DNA of 52,549 nt from Candidatus Gottesmanbacteria bacterium (GTDB taxonomy: Bacteria > Patescibacteriota > Microgenomatia > UBA10105), in contig JAHFKJ010000009.1 of assembly GCA_023245415.1 (NCBI GenBank), positions 1 through 52,549 on the forward strand. The letters run 5' to 3'. Positions 27,987 to 35,599 of this stretch are shown piece by piece; the first letter of the stretch is position 1; every line of letters begins with the position of its first letter. The position numbers and the translations under genes were made by a program. The notes under the pieces are model-generated. The model made no database searches. It was not told the DNA's origin and saw only the letters and a list, made by a program, of their open reading frames with translations.

Positions 27987-28262
27987 TCATGTTAAAGATA
28001 GAATACTCCACAAAATACCCAATCCTAGAAGTGATACAGCTGTATATTCTATCACAATTTTCATTCTTAGATCATGATTGTAGATGTGATGAAACATACC
28101 CCATAGTATATAAGCAGATACCGTCACACTCCCGATTTGAAGCTGTTTTTCGGGAACCCCTTGACTTTTTTCAAATGCGAAAAAACTTACTACTAACAAT
28201 AGCAATAAAACTAGATATTGCAGAATATGATAATGATTGTGCTGATGACGGGAAATATTCAT
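27987..28262 (-). CDS. small three-helix membrane protein
   Basis: 91 residues, not recognised. Three hydrophobic segments are visible (about 13-30, 44-60 and 68-89) with His-rich residues at the N terminus and a HHIYNHD loop between helices two and three. It is 8 bp from the CAP-domain gene and 7 bp from rmlA, so probably cotranscribed with both. TATAAA lies 7 nt before its ATG. An equally long frame on the opposite strand exists but is composition-poor and has no family resemblance, so the minus frame is preferred. Confidence 0.6.
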   Translation of the reverse strand: MNISRHQHNHYHILQYLVLLLLLVVSFFAFEKSQGVPEKQLQIGSVTVSAYILWGMFHHIYNHDLRMKIVIEYTAVSLLGLGILWSILSLT

Positions 28263-28270
28263 AGACTCAT

Positions 28271-29200
28271 TTATATAATTTTACCTATTGAAAGGAACCA
28301 TATCAATTCTGTAACTGCAAATAAGAAAAGCAGATGCGCTAAATTTCTTCCGCTTATACGTATTATTTTCCGTCTCCAAATATAAATCCCGTCAACAACT
28401 AACGCAAGAATTAATCCTGTGGTTATTCCCAATAATGCCTTTTTAGTGGTATCAAATATATCGATGATTGGTTTACGAATAACTGATGAAGCAGATTCTG
28501 TCAGGACAACATTATTATTTAAAGGCGAACCGATTTGTGGTAATACTGTATTATTAATTTTAATCTCCGGATTAGATTTGGTTTTAACAACCGCGCTCAC
28601 AGTTGAGGATTCGAGATTTACGATTGAAACCGAATCTTGCAACCGTTTCCCGAACATTTGTACAACTAATGTAGTTTCTTCACCATTTAACTTTCCGTTA
28701 ACGACAGCGAAACCAATGTCTTCATATTGTTCGCGTAAAATATTTTCTCGATGTGAAGGAGAGTTCATCCATGCCTCAGTTACTCCATCAGAGTTAGAAA
28801 AGTTTTTAGCTAAGTTTTCACCTGCGAGCGCATAAACGTACCCTGATTCATTAATAAACACCCAGGGCGTAGTACCATCCGGAGCAGTATGGGCCCAAAA
28901 ATTATGTAAAAACATATAATTGGCTTTTTGAGTTGCAGCTTGAGAGAGTTGCGAGTTAAGTTTCAACATATTTAAACCTGACTCTTCTCTTTTTTTATTG
29001 GTCAACTCTAATAGTTTTTCTATTCGTATATCAGTTGCGAAACCCAATATATCTGGATTAAATCTATGCAGTATTCTCATACTCAAAACAAATATGAAGA
29101 AAACAACGATGTATAATGCAATAAAATCTGTATGAAGCACCTTAGCTCTAAAATTATTGGTATGGTGAGGCAATAATAAATGTCTTAAAAAATAACTCAT
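28271..29200 (-). CDS. CAP-domain (SCP/PR1) membrane protein
   Basis: 309 residues. One membrane helix (about 27-45) precedes a CAP domain at roughly 63-190. The domain has LTNKKREESGL, HNFWAHTAPDGTTPW, AGENLAKNF and WMNSPSHRENIL, carrying the two His and two Glu of the CAP cavity. A linker follows, then two helices near the C terminus (about 255-275 and 287-306). Bacterial CAP proteins are secreted or surface proteins of varied function. It lies next to the end of the glycan locus and may be a substrate or partner of it, which is speculation. Confidence 0.85.
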   Translation of the reverse strand: MSYFLRHLLLPHHTNNFRAKVLHTDFIALYIVVFFIFVLSMRILHRFNPDILGFATDIRIEKLLELTNKKREESGLNMLKLNSQLSQAATQKANYMFLHNFWAHTAPDGTTPWVFINESGYVYALAGENLAKNFSNSDGVTEAWMNSPSHRENILREQYEDIGFAVVNGKLNGEETTLVVQMFGKRLQDSVSIVNLESSTVSAVVKTKSNPEIKINNTVLPQIGSPLNNNVVLTESASSVIRKPIIDIFDTTKKALLGITTGLILALVVDGIYIWRRKIIRISGRNLAHLLFLFAVTELIWFLSIGKII

Positions 29201-29324
29201 AACGGTTCTACTAACAGATTACCTTAAGCTTCAAATGTTTAGCAAGTAGTTCTAATCTAATACGTAAACGGAACTGTTAAGTTAAGAAGATTCTTTGTGA
29301 TATCGAACTGAAAATAAAACGATC
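29201..29324. other. 124-bp intergenic gap
   Basis: This gap separates the FNR-like gene from the CAP-domain gene on the minus strand. I see no hairpin with a T-tract and no small gene. A weak -35/-10 pair (TTGCTA and TAATCT) could serve the CAP gene, but I would not rely on it. Confidence 0.35.
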
Positions 29325-30269
29325 TTATGATTTCCAATAAGGATTTTTCAGATACTGATAACATCCATTGACAGCAGCTGCAGCTGAACCTACTGCGACA
29401 GAAATACGTTTATATTTACCAGTCTGAATAACCAAATCACCACAGGCGAAAACACCCTTACTGCTAGTTTGCATATTTGCATCAAGTTTTACCGCTTGTT
29501 TCTCAATTACCAATTCCAGTTTAGTTATTAGTGATGAGTCCAATTCCATGCCAATTGAAACACATACATAATCAACTGACAATAATGTGTGTGTACCGCT
29601 ATTTTTGATAATCTCGATATTTTCGACATGATCAGTTCCGGAAATAGCCACTATTTCTGCTGACAAATACATTGGAATTGATAGGGAATGAGCTTTTTCG
29701 ACGGTTTTTTCAAGTGCGCGAAAACTTCCTTTTCGATGAACAATCATGACGGATGCGCCTTTTTCTGTAGCCGATACAGCCGTCTCTAGCGCTGTATCGC
29801 CGCCGCCAATTATAATAATACGTTTTCCTAATACTTTTTCAGGAAGATTTTGATAATATATTCCTAAATTTTGAAATTCTTTTTCACCTGGAATTCCTAA
29901 TTTTCGGGGTGCAAAACTACCTGCTCCGGTTGCTAAAATTACTGAGTGTGAATTGAAACCTGCATTTTTAGTACTAACTCTAAATTGATCAGATTCTGCT
30001 TTAAATTCATAGACTTCCATACCTGTTCTTAGAGCAACCCCCGCAGCCTGCGCATGGGTGAACAATTTTTGACCTAATTCTTTAGCTTTAATATCAGAAT
30101 AAGAAGGGTAGTCATATATATCCTTATCCTGATATAAGGTCATAAGTTGTCCTCCGGGAATATTACCCTCGAGCAAGAGTGTGTTTAATCTGCGCTCAAC
30201 AGCATAAATACCAGCTGCTAGTCCGGCAGGTCCAGCTCCAATAATAATCACATCATAAATATTTGACAT
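29325..30269 (-). CDS. ferredoxin/flavodoxin-NADP+ reductase of thioredoxin-reductase type
   Basis: 314 residues. The FAD-binding GAGPAG is at 11-16, GGQL at 39-42, ATGAGSFAPRKLG at 113-125, the NADPH-binding GGGDTA at 155-160, and the FAD-binding CGDL near 273-276. Thioredoxin reductases have a CxxC just before the NADPH motif; here that position reads YYQNLPEKV (138-146) with no cysteine. This is the signature of the YumC-type ferredoxin-NADP+ reductases. It would pass electrons from NADPH to a small redox protein. It lies downstream of the t6A genes without obvious functional link. TATGAT is 6 nt before the ATG. Confidence 0.82.
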   Translation of the reverse strand: MSNIYDVIIIGAGPAGLAAGIYAVERRLNTLLLEGNIPGGQLMTLYQDKDIYDYPSYSDIKAKELGQKLFTHAQAAGVALRTGMEVYEFKAESDQFRVSTKNAGFNSHSVILATGAGSFAPRKLGIPGEKEFQNLGIYYQNLPEKVLGKRIIIIGGGDTALETAVSATEKGASVMIVHRKGSFRALEKTVEKAHSLSIPMYLSAEIVAISGTDHVENIEIIKNSGTHTLLSVDYVCVSIGMELDSSLITKLELVIEKQAVKLDANMQTSSKGVFACGDLVIQTGKYKRISVAVGSAAAAVNGCYQYLKNPYWKS

Positions 30270-30275
30270 ATATTC

Positions 30276-30281
30276 ATCATA
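30276..30281 (-). promoter_or_regulatory. possible -10 element 6 nt upstream of the FNR-like gene
   Basis: TATGAT on the minus strand, five of six consensus bases, with 6 nt to the ATG at 30269 and no Shine-Dalgarno sequence. It lies in the 33-bp gap after tsaB. The -35 region is poor. Confidence 0.3.
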
Positions 30282-30302
30282 ACAGAGGTTATGAGTTAAC
30301 TA

Positions 30303-30641
30303 CTAGTCAAATTTAGAAGATGAGTAGCGGGGTACTATAAATTTTTCGTTGTTAACCGGAATGTTGAGTGCCCACGCTAATGTATTAGCCACTGTTATAA
30401 CAATGCGAATACCGGTAAATGATCCTCCATTCGTTTGTATTTCAATAGAGGATAGTTCGTTAATTGAAATTTGTCGTTTTCTAATAACTTTACTGATAAG
30501 AATTAGTAGATTATGTGAATGTTTGAGTTTCGATTTTTCTTTAACAACATATTCATTATCCGCAGATCGTAAAGAAATTATCACTTCTTGTGGGTTTGAA
30601 GAATTAATTATGAGGCAATTTTTCATATAATATTTGGACAT
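30303..30641 (-). CDS. tsaB: TsaB-like protein, half length (t6A synthesis)
   Basis: 112 residues from the ATG at 30641, chosen because AAGGAAG lies 5 nt upstream; a longer in-frame reading lacks support. The NGGSFTGIRI segment (71-80) and the following ANTLAWALNIP match the TsaB signature GPGSFTGLRI...GLALALGIP. TsaB is normally about 220-230 residues with two ASKHA subdomains; only the first is present, and the next gene starts 34 bp later, so the second cannot follow. TsaB partners TsaD in adding threonylcarbamoyl to A37 of ANN-decoding tRNAs. It overlaps tsaC by 38 bp. Confidence 0.78.
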   Translation of the reverse strand: MSKYYMKNCLIINSSNPQEVIISLRSADNEYVVKEKSKLKHSHNLLILISKVIRKRQISINELSSIEIQTNGGSFTGIRIVITVANTLAWALNIPVNNEKFIVPRYSSSKFD

Positions 30642-31209
30642 GAACACTTCCTTGACGAAGGATTTTCCATTCATCCTTCGAACAATCGATAACCGTTGAT
30701 GGCATTTTAGTTTTACACGTTCCATCAACAACACCGTCTACCAGTTGTACTAGTTGCGGATCAAGGTTTGATATGGAAAAGGGAGTTGGCTCTTCGTGAA
30801 AATTGGCGGATGGACCTAAAATAGGTACGCCAACTTCTTCAATCATGTGTAAAGTTTGTATATTATTCGGCATACGTACACCCAGAGTTAACCCACCTCC
30901 ACGAGCAAGCAATGGTACAGCTTTGATCATACATGGATAAACTATAGTCAATCCTCCCGGCCAATATTTTATCATCAAGTTCTTAACTCTACTAGATAAA
31001 GGAGTTAAGTATTTTTTAGCCATTTCTATAGATGAAACTAGAACAGGAGTAGCTTGAGTTTGGGGACGCTTACGAATTTCAAATAAACGCGAGATGCTTT
31101 CAGAAGCATCAATCCGACAACCTACCCCAAAAGTTGTATCGGTTGGATAAATTACGATACCTCCTTGTCTGAAAATACTTACGGCTTTTTCAACGTCAAT
31201 CGTTTTCAT
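30604..31209 (-). CDS. tsaC: L-threonylcarbamoyladenylate synthase (TsaC/Sua5 short form)
   Basis: 201 residues, YrdC-like fold. It makes threonylcarbamoyl-AMP from threonine, bicarbonate and ATP. IYPTDTTFGVGC is near the N terminus, KRPQTQATPVLVSS supplies the basic ATP-binding residues, and RMPNN and PILGPSANFHEEPTP form the C-terminal active-site wall. Length matches TsaC rather than the two-domain Sua5. It is coupled by ATGA to tsaE and overlaps tsaB, giving a compact tsaE-tsaC-tsaB set. tsaD is not in the window. Confidence 0.9.
   Translation of the reverse strand: MKTIDVEKAVSIFRQGGIVIYPTDTTFGVGCRIDASESISRLFEIRKRPQTQATPVLVSSIEMAKKYLTPLSSRVKNLMIKYWPGGLTIVYPCMIKAVPLLARGGGLTLGVRMPNNIQTLHMIEEVGVPILGPSANFHEEPTPFSISNLDPQLVQLVDGVVDGTCKTKMPSTVIDCSKDEWKILRQGSVHVQILYEKLPHN
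30647..30653 (-). promoter_or_regulatory. Shine-Dalgarno fixing the tsaB start
   Basis: AAGGAAG on the minus strand, 5 nt before the ATG at 30641 and inside the tsaC coding sequence. It argues for this start over an ATG five codons downstream. Confidence 0.5.
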
Positions 31210-31655
31210 AGCTTTTGGTTAATTTTAATTAAACGCAAGTTTTCATCCTTAATCGTAAACTCTAGTGAGAGTTTAGGTGCAATAGCTATTTCACGTAAAA
31301 TTTCGGGCCATTCTATAAAAAGTATATTGCCAGAATCTGCTAAAATTTCAGAAAATCCAAAAACAGCAAGTTCAACACTTTTTTTAATTCGATATAAATC
31401 AATGTGATATAGATAGTCGAAAACAGGAATTGATAAACTATATCTTTTTACAATTAAAAAAGTGGGGGAGAGAATTCGCTGGGGGAGACCAAATTCTTTG
31501 GCAACTCCTTGCACAAAAGAGGTTTTTCCACTCCCCAATTCTCCGATCAAAGTTATAACTGTAGCTTGCTTTCCCCTACCCCCTTTTATTAAATAATCTG
31601 CAATTTTTCGGCCCAAACTTTGAGTCTGACTGGCATCATAGGTAATAATTTCCAT
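31206..31655 (-). CDS. tsaE: TsaE-like ATPase (t6A synthesis)
   Basis: 149 residues from the ATG at 31655; a TTG four codons upstream is possible but unsupported. The P-loop GELGSGKT is at 38-45, then SPTFLIVKRY, the HIDLYRI strand and FIEWPE. All are standard TsaE motifs. TsaE binds TsaB-TsaD and its ATPase activity recycles the complex. The gene start lies 67 bp inside the 3' end of the VanZ-like gene, which has a longer than usual tail, and its stop overlaps tsaC as ATGA. Confidence 0.88.
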   Translation of the reverse strand: MEIITYDASQTQSLGRKIADYLIKGGRGKQATVITLIGELGSGKTSFVQGVAKEFGLPQRILSPTFLIVKRYSLSIPVFDYLYHIDLYRIKKSVELAVFGFSEILADSGNILFIEWPEILREIAIAPKLSLEFTIKDENLRLIKINQKL

Positions 31656-31999
31656 ATATATAAACAAGTTATGCTAATTGCGAAGCTGTCAATCAATACA
31701 TCGCGCATTCTCCCCTCTCTCGTAGGTACAAACACTTGGTGGATCTCATCAAATAAAGCATACATAATAGCCAATAATACGCTATGAAAATGATCCTTCC
31801 ATTCAGGATCATTTCGGGTATTACGAAAGGATCGATAAAACATAAGGTAGAGAAAAGCGTATTCAATTATGTGGAGTGATTTAAAAAATAAAAATTGGAT
31901 TGTAGCGCTATCCGAAACTTGCACATGAGGACGTGAAGAAAAGTAAAAAATAAGTGCCATCATGCAAAAAGACGGCCACCAGTATTTGATAATTCTCAT
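31589..31999 (-). CDS. VanZ-like membrane protein
   Basis: 136 residues with three to four hydrophobic segments. FYFSSRPH near residues 19-26 and the YALFDEIHQVFVPTREG(R) motif near 81-97, followed by DVLIDSFA, are the VanZ-family signature. The function of chromosomal VanZ-like proteins is not settled; VanZ itself raises teicoplanin resistance. The last 20 residues are basic and lie in the stretch overlapping tsaE. A perfect TATAAT stands 6 nt before the ATG. Confidence 0.82.
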   Translation of the reverse strand: MRIIKYWWPSFCMMALIFYFSSRPHVQVSDSATIQFLFFKSLHIIEYAFLYLMFYRSFRNTRNDPEWKDHFHSVLLAIMYALFDEIHQVFVPTREGRMRDVLIDSFAISITCLYIWKLLPMMPVRLKVWAEKLQII

Positions 32000-32005
32000 T
32001 TACAA

Positions 32006-32011
32006 ATTATA
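32006..32011 (-). promoter_or_regulatory. possible -10 element 6 nt upstream of the VanZ-like gene
   Basis: Perfect TATAAT on the minus strand, 6 nt from the ATG at 31999. Its TAA is the stop codon of the preceding gene, so gene packing alone could explain it; no good -35 box is visible. Confidence 0.3.
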
Positions 32012-32813
32012 CAGGAGTTCTTGGTTTTTTTACACGGAACGCCAGGAAACCCGCTCCACCCGATAATAATATACCGGTTATAACCATTATAATTCCAAAA
32101 GGAAAACTTCCCTGATTTTCCGCACTCGTTGAAGCTGTTAAAGACTCTGCAGAATCTGTCGAAACAACCTCATTTGTCGTCTCTCCTAAGATATCGGAAG
32201 AAGGCTCGGGACTAGACAGCACTTTACTTGAAGGCGATGGAGAGGGTTTTTTAGGAGACGCTACTGGTGAAACTGAAGGTGTTGGCGTAGATGTTGAAAC
32301 AGGTGAAGCGTTCGGAGTTGATGTTGGTTTTGGCGAAGTTGTAGGCACTGGAGTAGGTATAGGACCTGTGTTTGCGTTATCTTTTGTTTGAGAAGTAAGT
32401 GTATAGAAATCTCCAGTATTGTCTGGATATCTTCCTATTGAAACGTTTTCTCCTGGGTCTTTGGAATAAGTATATTTATCTACGATAGTGCCAGCGTTAT
32501 CGAATAAGACCACTGTATCTCCATCATTATTCAAAACTGAGCTTAAATCAATATGAGGAAAGGTATTACTATCTGTAACAAGATTGGTTAAAATTTTTTT
32601 GGCAGAACTACCTGAATCTTCTGAAAAGTTTTCGTCATCATCAATATAATAAGATTTTAAATATTCAGCGCTTGAACTTGCATTGTAGAATTCCACCCAC
32701 TCAGGAGTTGAATGCGCGCTAAATTCATTAATCTTCACCTGAGCCTGAGCAGATCGAACAAATAAAGCAAATAAAAATAAAAAACAAGCGCAAGAAATAA
32801 ATTGTTTGTACAT
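32007..32813 (-). CDS. secreted lamin-tail-domain protein with Ser/Thr/Pro stalk and C-terminal anchor
   Basis: 268 residues. A signal peptide (1-24, cleavage after AQA) is followed by a lamin-tail domain (about 25-150) with KINEFSAH, PEWVEFYN, LNNDGDTVVLFD and GRYPD. Residues about 150-225 are a low-complexity Pro/Ser/Thr linker. A single membrane helix (about 238-262) and a basic tail (RVKKPRTPV) end the protein. The layout is that of a wall-spanning surface protein; the stalk is a natural O-glycosylation target for the GT-C enzymes of the window, which is inference. Lamin-tail domains in bacteria are of unknown function. Confidence 0.85.
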   Translation of the reverse strand: MYKQFISCACFLFLFALFVRSAQAQVKINEFSAHSTPEWVEFYNASSSAEYLKSYYIDDDENFSEDSGSSAKKILTNLVTDSNTFPHIDLSSVLNNDGDTVVLFDNAGTIVDKYTYSKDPGENVSIGRYPDNTGDFYTLTSQTKDNANTGPIPTPVPTTSPKPTSTPNASPVSTSTPTPSVSPVASPKKPSPSPSSKVLSSPEPSSDILGETTNEVVSTDSAESLTASTSAENQGSFPFGIIMVITGILLSGGAGFLAFRVKKPRTPV

Positions 32814-32883
32814 ATTTGTATTTATGTACTGCGGAGTATACCTTATTATAGGTATTTATATAAAATGAAGGGTACAATAATAA
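32814..32883 (-). promoter_or_regulatory. intergenic gap with candidate promoter for the lamin-tail gene
   Basis: A TATACT hexamer with an 18-bp spacer to TTTATA lies about 25 nt upstream of the ATG at 32813, and TATAAT is found a few bases further upstream. The pair ATACC / GGTAT forms a small inverted repeat around it. All elements are AT-rich and weak individually. Confidence 0.3.
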
Positions 32884-32892
32884 TTATTGTAC
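32872..32892. repeat. 21-bp palindrome at the 3' end of the M23 gene
   Basis: Arms GTACAATAAT and ATTATTGTAC pair perfectly around a single A. The palindrome covers the stop codon of the M23 gene. It has no T-tract on the downstream (minus) side and low GC, so a terminator is doubtful; a regulator binding site or a chance AT-rich palindrome are alternatives. Confidence 0.4.
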
Positions 32893-34032
32893 GTGCAAGT
32901 ATAAACTTACCAATCCATCTCCGTGATCGATATATTTGATTTTAATAATACTCGTTCCGCCACAATTTTGCGAAGCTGAATAAAGCACCCCATCTTTTGG
33001 CGCACGAATAACCGTTGACGAGTTAGAATACATATCTATCCCAGTATGAATTCCTCCACTATATTGATAACGATATGACCAAGGTGTAACGCCATAGTAC
33101 TGTGTAATTGTGACGTCTCCAGTTAATGGCCAATCCCAATTACCCGACCCAACAGTCGCAATAACACCATTGTTTTGATTATCAGTAATTGATTTAGATT
33201 TAATGAAATCCGCTGGATTTATCCACTGATTATTTCTGCGAACTTCAAAATGAAGATGTGCTCCAGTAGAACACGCTGGGGCTCCCGTATTGCCTACAAG
33301 TGCGATAGGGTCACCGGCTTTTACTGGACCGACTCTATCACCATTGATAAGTGCGGCATCAATAGCTTGCTTTTCTGCAAGAGCTTGTTGCAACAAACTT
33401 TGGTAAGTAGCTTCATTATTCTTGGTCTCATTTAATAAAGTTTCTTTGGATCTACGCTGTTGATCTAACTTGGTAATTTGAATCTCCAGTTGTTTTTTTA
33501 GTTCTTCTAGCTGATGCTTCTTGAATTCCCGTAAATCTTTTTTTTCACTAAAATCTACTTTTGCAAGCTGGACCTCAACGAGCACCTGACGGTCATGTTC
33601 CTGGGCTTTTTGCAGGTATTTAAGCCGATATATTGCATCAGTAAGACCATGTGCTGATAATAACAACATAATTTTTGGGATCCGCTGTTGTTTATACGTA
33701 GCTATCACACGCTGAATAAGTAGCTGGGAAAGTTTCGAAAGAGTGGTGTCTAAATTAAAAATTTTTGTACCCAAATCTGCTATTTCTACAGTTAAATTAA
33801 CGATTTTGACCTTAGTTTCCGAAATTTCCAGTGTCGTTAACTTAATCTTATCGGTCATCGATGAGATCTCTGCTGAAAGCGTCCGTTCCTGAGTTTGTGC
33901 AGTTTCAAGCTTTTTTTTAAGTTCTTCTATTTGTTTTTCTAAATCACCCGTAGAATCTTGAGCATGAATACTCGAAGTGAGGCTAGTAAAAACAAGACAA
34001 AAAATCAATACCACGTTTACAATTTTTTTCAT
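32884..34032 (-). CDS. coiled-coil M23 (LytM) peptidase with circularly permuted catalytic domain, FtsEX partner candidate
   Basis: 382 residues. A signal peptide or anchor (1-24) precedes a long coiled coil (about 28-225), as in EnvC and PcsB. The M23 parts follow in swapped order. The segment that normally ends the domain, with GNTGAPACSTG and HLHFE (259-263) then WINPADF, comes first. The segment that normally starts it, WPLTGDVTITQYYG, HTGID (329-333), APKDG and YLH (378-380), comes last and ends the protein. All zinc and catalytic residues (H329, D333, H261, H259, H380) are present. It lies 12 bp downstream of ftsX, so FtsEX probably controls it at division. Confidence 0.85.
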   Translation of the reverse strand: MKKIVNVVLIFCLVFTSLTSSIHAQDSTGDLEKQIEELKKKLETAQTQERTLSAEISSMTDKIKLTTLEISETKVKIVNLTVEIADLGTKIFNLDTTLSKLSQLLIQRVIATYKQQRIPKIMLLLSAHGLTDAIYRLKYLQKAQEHDRQVLVEVQLAKVDFSEKKDLREFKKHQLEELKKQLEIQITKLDQQRRSKETLLNETKNNEATYQSLLQQALAEKQAIDAALINGDRVGPVKAGDPIALVGNTGAPACSTGAHLHFEVRRNNQWINPADFIKSKSITDNQNNGVIATVGSGNWDWPLTGDVTITQYYGVTPWSYRYQYSGGIHTGIDMYSNSSTVIRAPKDGVLYSASQNCGGTSIIKIKYIDHGDGLVSLYLHVQ

Positions 34033-34044
34033 GCATAGTAGAGT

Positions 34045-34911
34045 TTACCGCAAGTACCGATTTAAAGCCATGATGCTAGCTAACATCCCAAGTAATATAC
34101 CGCAAACTTCTATCACAGCTAAATACAGCACGTAAAACAGTGGAGAAATCGGAAAAATAGCCAATTCTGCAAACTTTGAACTTAAGTAAGGAGTAAGATA
34201 GAGTAATAATCCAACATTAATAAGCCACCCTATCAAAGCCCCACAGGCACCATAAAAAGCTCCCTCAACAATAAATGGGTTTCGAATATATGATGTGGTA
34301 GCTCCAACTAGCTGTAAAATTTCTATTTCATTTTTTCGCAAAGCTATTTTCATACTTATTACTGTCAATACGGTAAATAAAGAAGTTAGACCTAATAAAC
34401 TTACAAAGGTAATCCCAACAGTCCGAATTATAACGATCCAAGAACCTAAAGTATTTACAACATCTTCAGGAAATATTATTCCTTCAATATCGGATTCTAT
34501 ATTTAATGTTTTTGCGATTTCAGATAAATCTTCAATTTTTTTAGTCGCAACTGCTATCGAAGCAGGTAGTATATCAGTAGGGACCATCTCCAAAACTAAT
34601 GGATTTTTTAAGTATTGTTTTTTATTTTCTTCGAATGCTGCTTCTTTAGAGACATACTTAACTGAGGCGACCTGATCCATATTTTGGAGTTTCTCCTGAA
34701 GTTTCTTAATATCAGCTTCTTTTTTGGAATCCTTAAAAAACACCACAACTTCCGGTTTCCGCTCATAATATTCTATAAGAATTGATGATCCTATGCTTAC
34801 TAAAAAAAATAAACCGCCAACTAAAAAGGTCAGCAACATGATAGAAATCGCTGCGAATGCCTGGTACGGAGTCCTTCGTATATAATTGTTGGTATATTTG
34901 AGAATGTTCAT
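34045..34911 (-). CDS. ftsX: cell division protein FtsX
   Basis: 288 residues with four helices: one near 20-45 and three in the C-terminal half. The extracytoplasmic domain (about 50-165) lies between the first and second helix, the FtsX layout. EILQLVGATTSYIRNPFIVEGAFYG near residues 195-222 is the conserved coupling region. FtsX joins the ATPase FtsE and transmits its activity across the membrane to a coiled-coil peptidoglycan hydrolase or activator. ftsE lies immediately upstream (6 bp) and such a protein immediately downstream. Confidence 0.92.
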   Translation of the reverse strand: MNILKYTNNYIRRTPYQAFAAISIMLLTFLVGGLFFLVSIGSSILIEYYERKPEVVVFFKDSKKEADIKKLQEKLQNMDQVASVKYVSKEAAFEENKKQYLKNPLVLEMVPTDILPASIAVATKKIEDLSEIAKTLNIESDIEGIIFPEDVVNTLGSWIVIIRTVGITFVSLLGLTSLFTVLTVISMKIALRKNEIEILQLVGATTSYIRNPFIVEGAFYGACGALIGWLINVGLLLYLTPYLSSKFAELAIFPISPLFYVLYLAVIEVCGILLGMLASIMALNRYLR

Positions 34912-34917
34912 ATAAAT

Positions 34918-35595
34918 TTACTTATAGTTTCCTTGTTTTTGGTCTTTAACTATTTTTCCTTTTTCAAGAGCGATGACTCTTTTTTTCATACTATTTACAA
35001 CATCAACATTGTGCGTCGCCATAATGATCGTAGTTCCCAATTTATTTATTTCTTTAAGAATTTTCAGAATTTCACATGAATTTGTGGGATCAAGATTACC
35101 TGTTGGTTCATCCGCCAATACAAGTTTCGGTCCAGCAACTATAGCTCGAGCTATAGCTGTACGTTGTAATTCACCTTGAGAAAGCTGAACTGGGAATAAA
35201 TTGATTTTTTCAGCCAGTCCCACCAAATGTAATACTTCATGGACTTTCTTATAAATTTCATCACGCGGTCTACCGGTAATTTCTAAAGCTATGGCAACAT
35301 TCTCCTCAACGGTTCTATCAAATAAAATCTTAAAATCCTGGAATATCATACCTATATTCCGTCTTACGTGTGGGATTTGTGTTTTTTTTAGTTTAGTTAA
35401 ATTCAAATTGTCTATAAGTATATTTCCGCTTGAGGGTAAAACTTCTCGTAAAAGTAACTTAAGAATAGTAGTTTTACCTGCACCAGAATTACCCACTAAA
35501 AAAACGAAGTCGCCCTTATCAATCGTAAAGTGCACATTATCTAATGCGTATACCTTGCCATAGAGCTTAGAAACATGCTCAAAAGAAACTAACAT
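34918..35595 (-). CDS. ftsE: cell division ATP-binding protein FtsE
   Basis: 225 residues, single ABC domain. Walker A GNSGAGKT is at 35-42, the Q-loop FQDF at 85-88, the signature LSQGE at 138-142, Walker B LVLADE at 158-163, and the H-loop MATHN near 192-196. The opening FEHVSKLYG and the short length are typical of FtsE. It drives FtsX and hence septal peptidoglycan hydrolysis. It is 4 bp downstream of a small membrane protein gene. Confidence 0.94.
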   Translation of the reverse strand: MLVSFEHVSKLYGKVYALDNVHFTIDKGDFVFLVGNSGAGKTTILKLLLREVLPSSGNILIDNLNLTKLKKTQIPHVRRNIGMIFQDFKILFDRTVEENVAIALEITGRPRDEIYKKVHEVLHLVGLAEKINLFPVQLSQGELQRTAIARAIVAGPKLVLADEPTGNLDPTNSCEILKILKEINKLGTTIIMATHNVDVVNSMKKRVIALEKGKIVKDQKQGNYK

Positions 35596-35599
35596 AATT

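Noticed and set aside
1-28262. Whole glycan locus as a recently acquired island
   Set aside because: Base composition looks like the rest of the window, and I see no integrase, transposase, tRNA boundary or direct repeats.
27989-28264. A 91-codon plus-strand frame opposite the small membrane protein
   Set aside because: The minus frame has three well-formed hydrophobic helices and operon spacing; the plus frame has scattered Cys/Tyr and no pattern.
29325-30269. Thioredoxin reductase that has lost its CxxC
   Set aside because: The cysteine-free sequence at that position is the normal state of YumC-type ferredoxin-NADP+ reductases, so no loss needs to be invoked.
31589-31999. VanZ-like gene as an antibiotic resistance determinant
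   Set aside because: VanZ-like proteins are widespread and mostly of unknown function; no van operon partner is present here.
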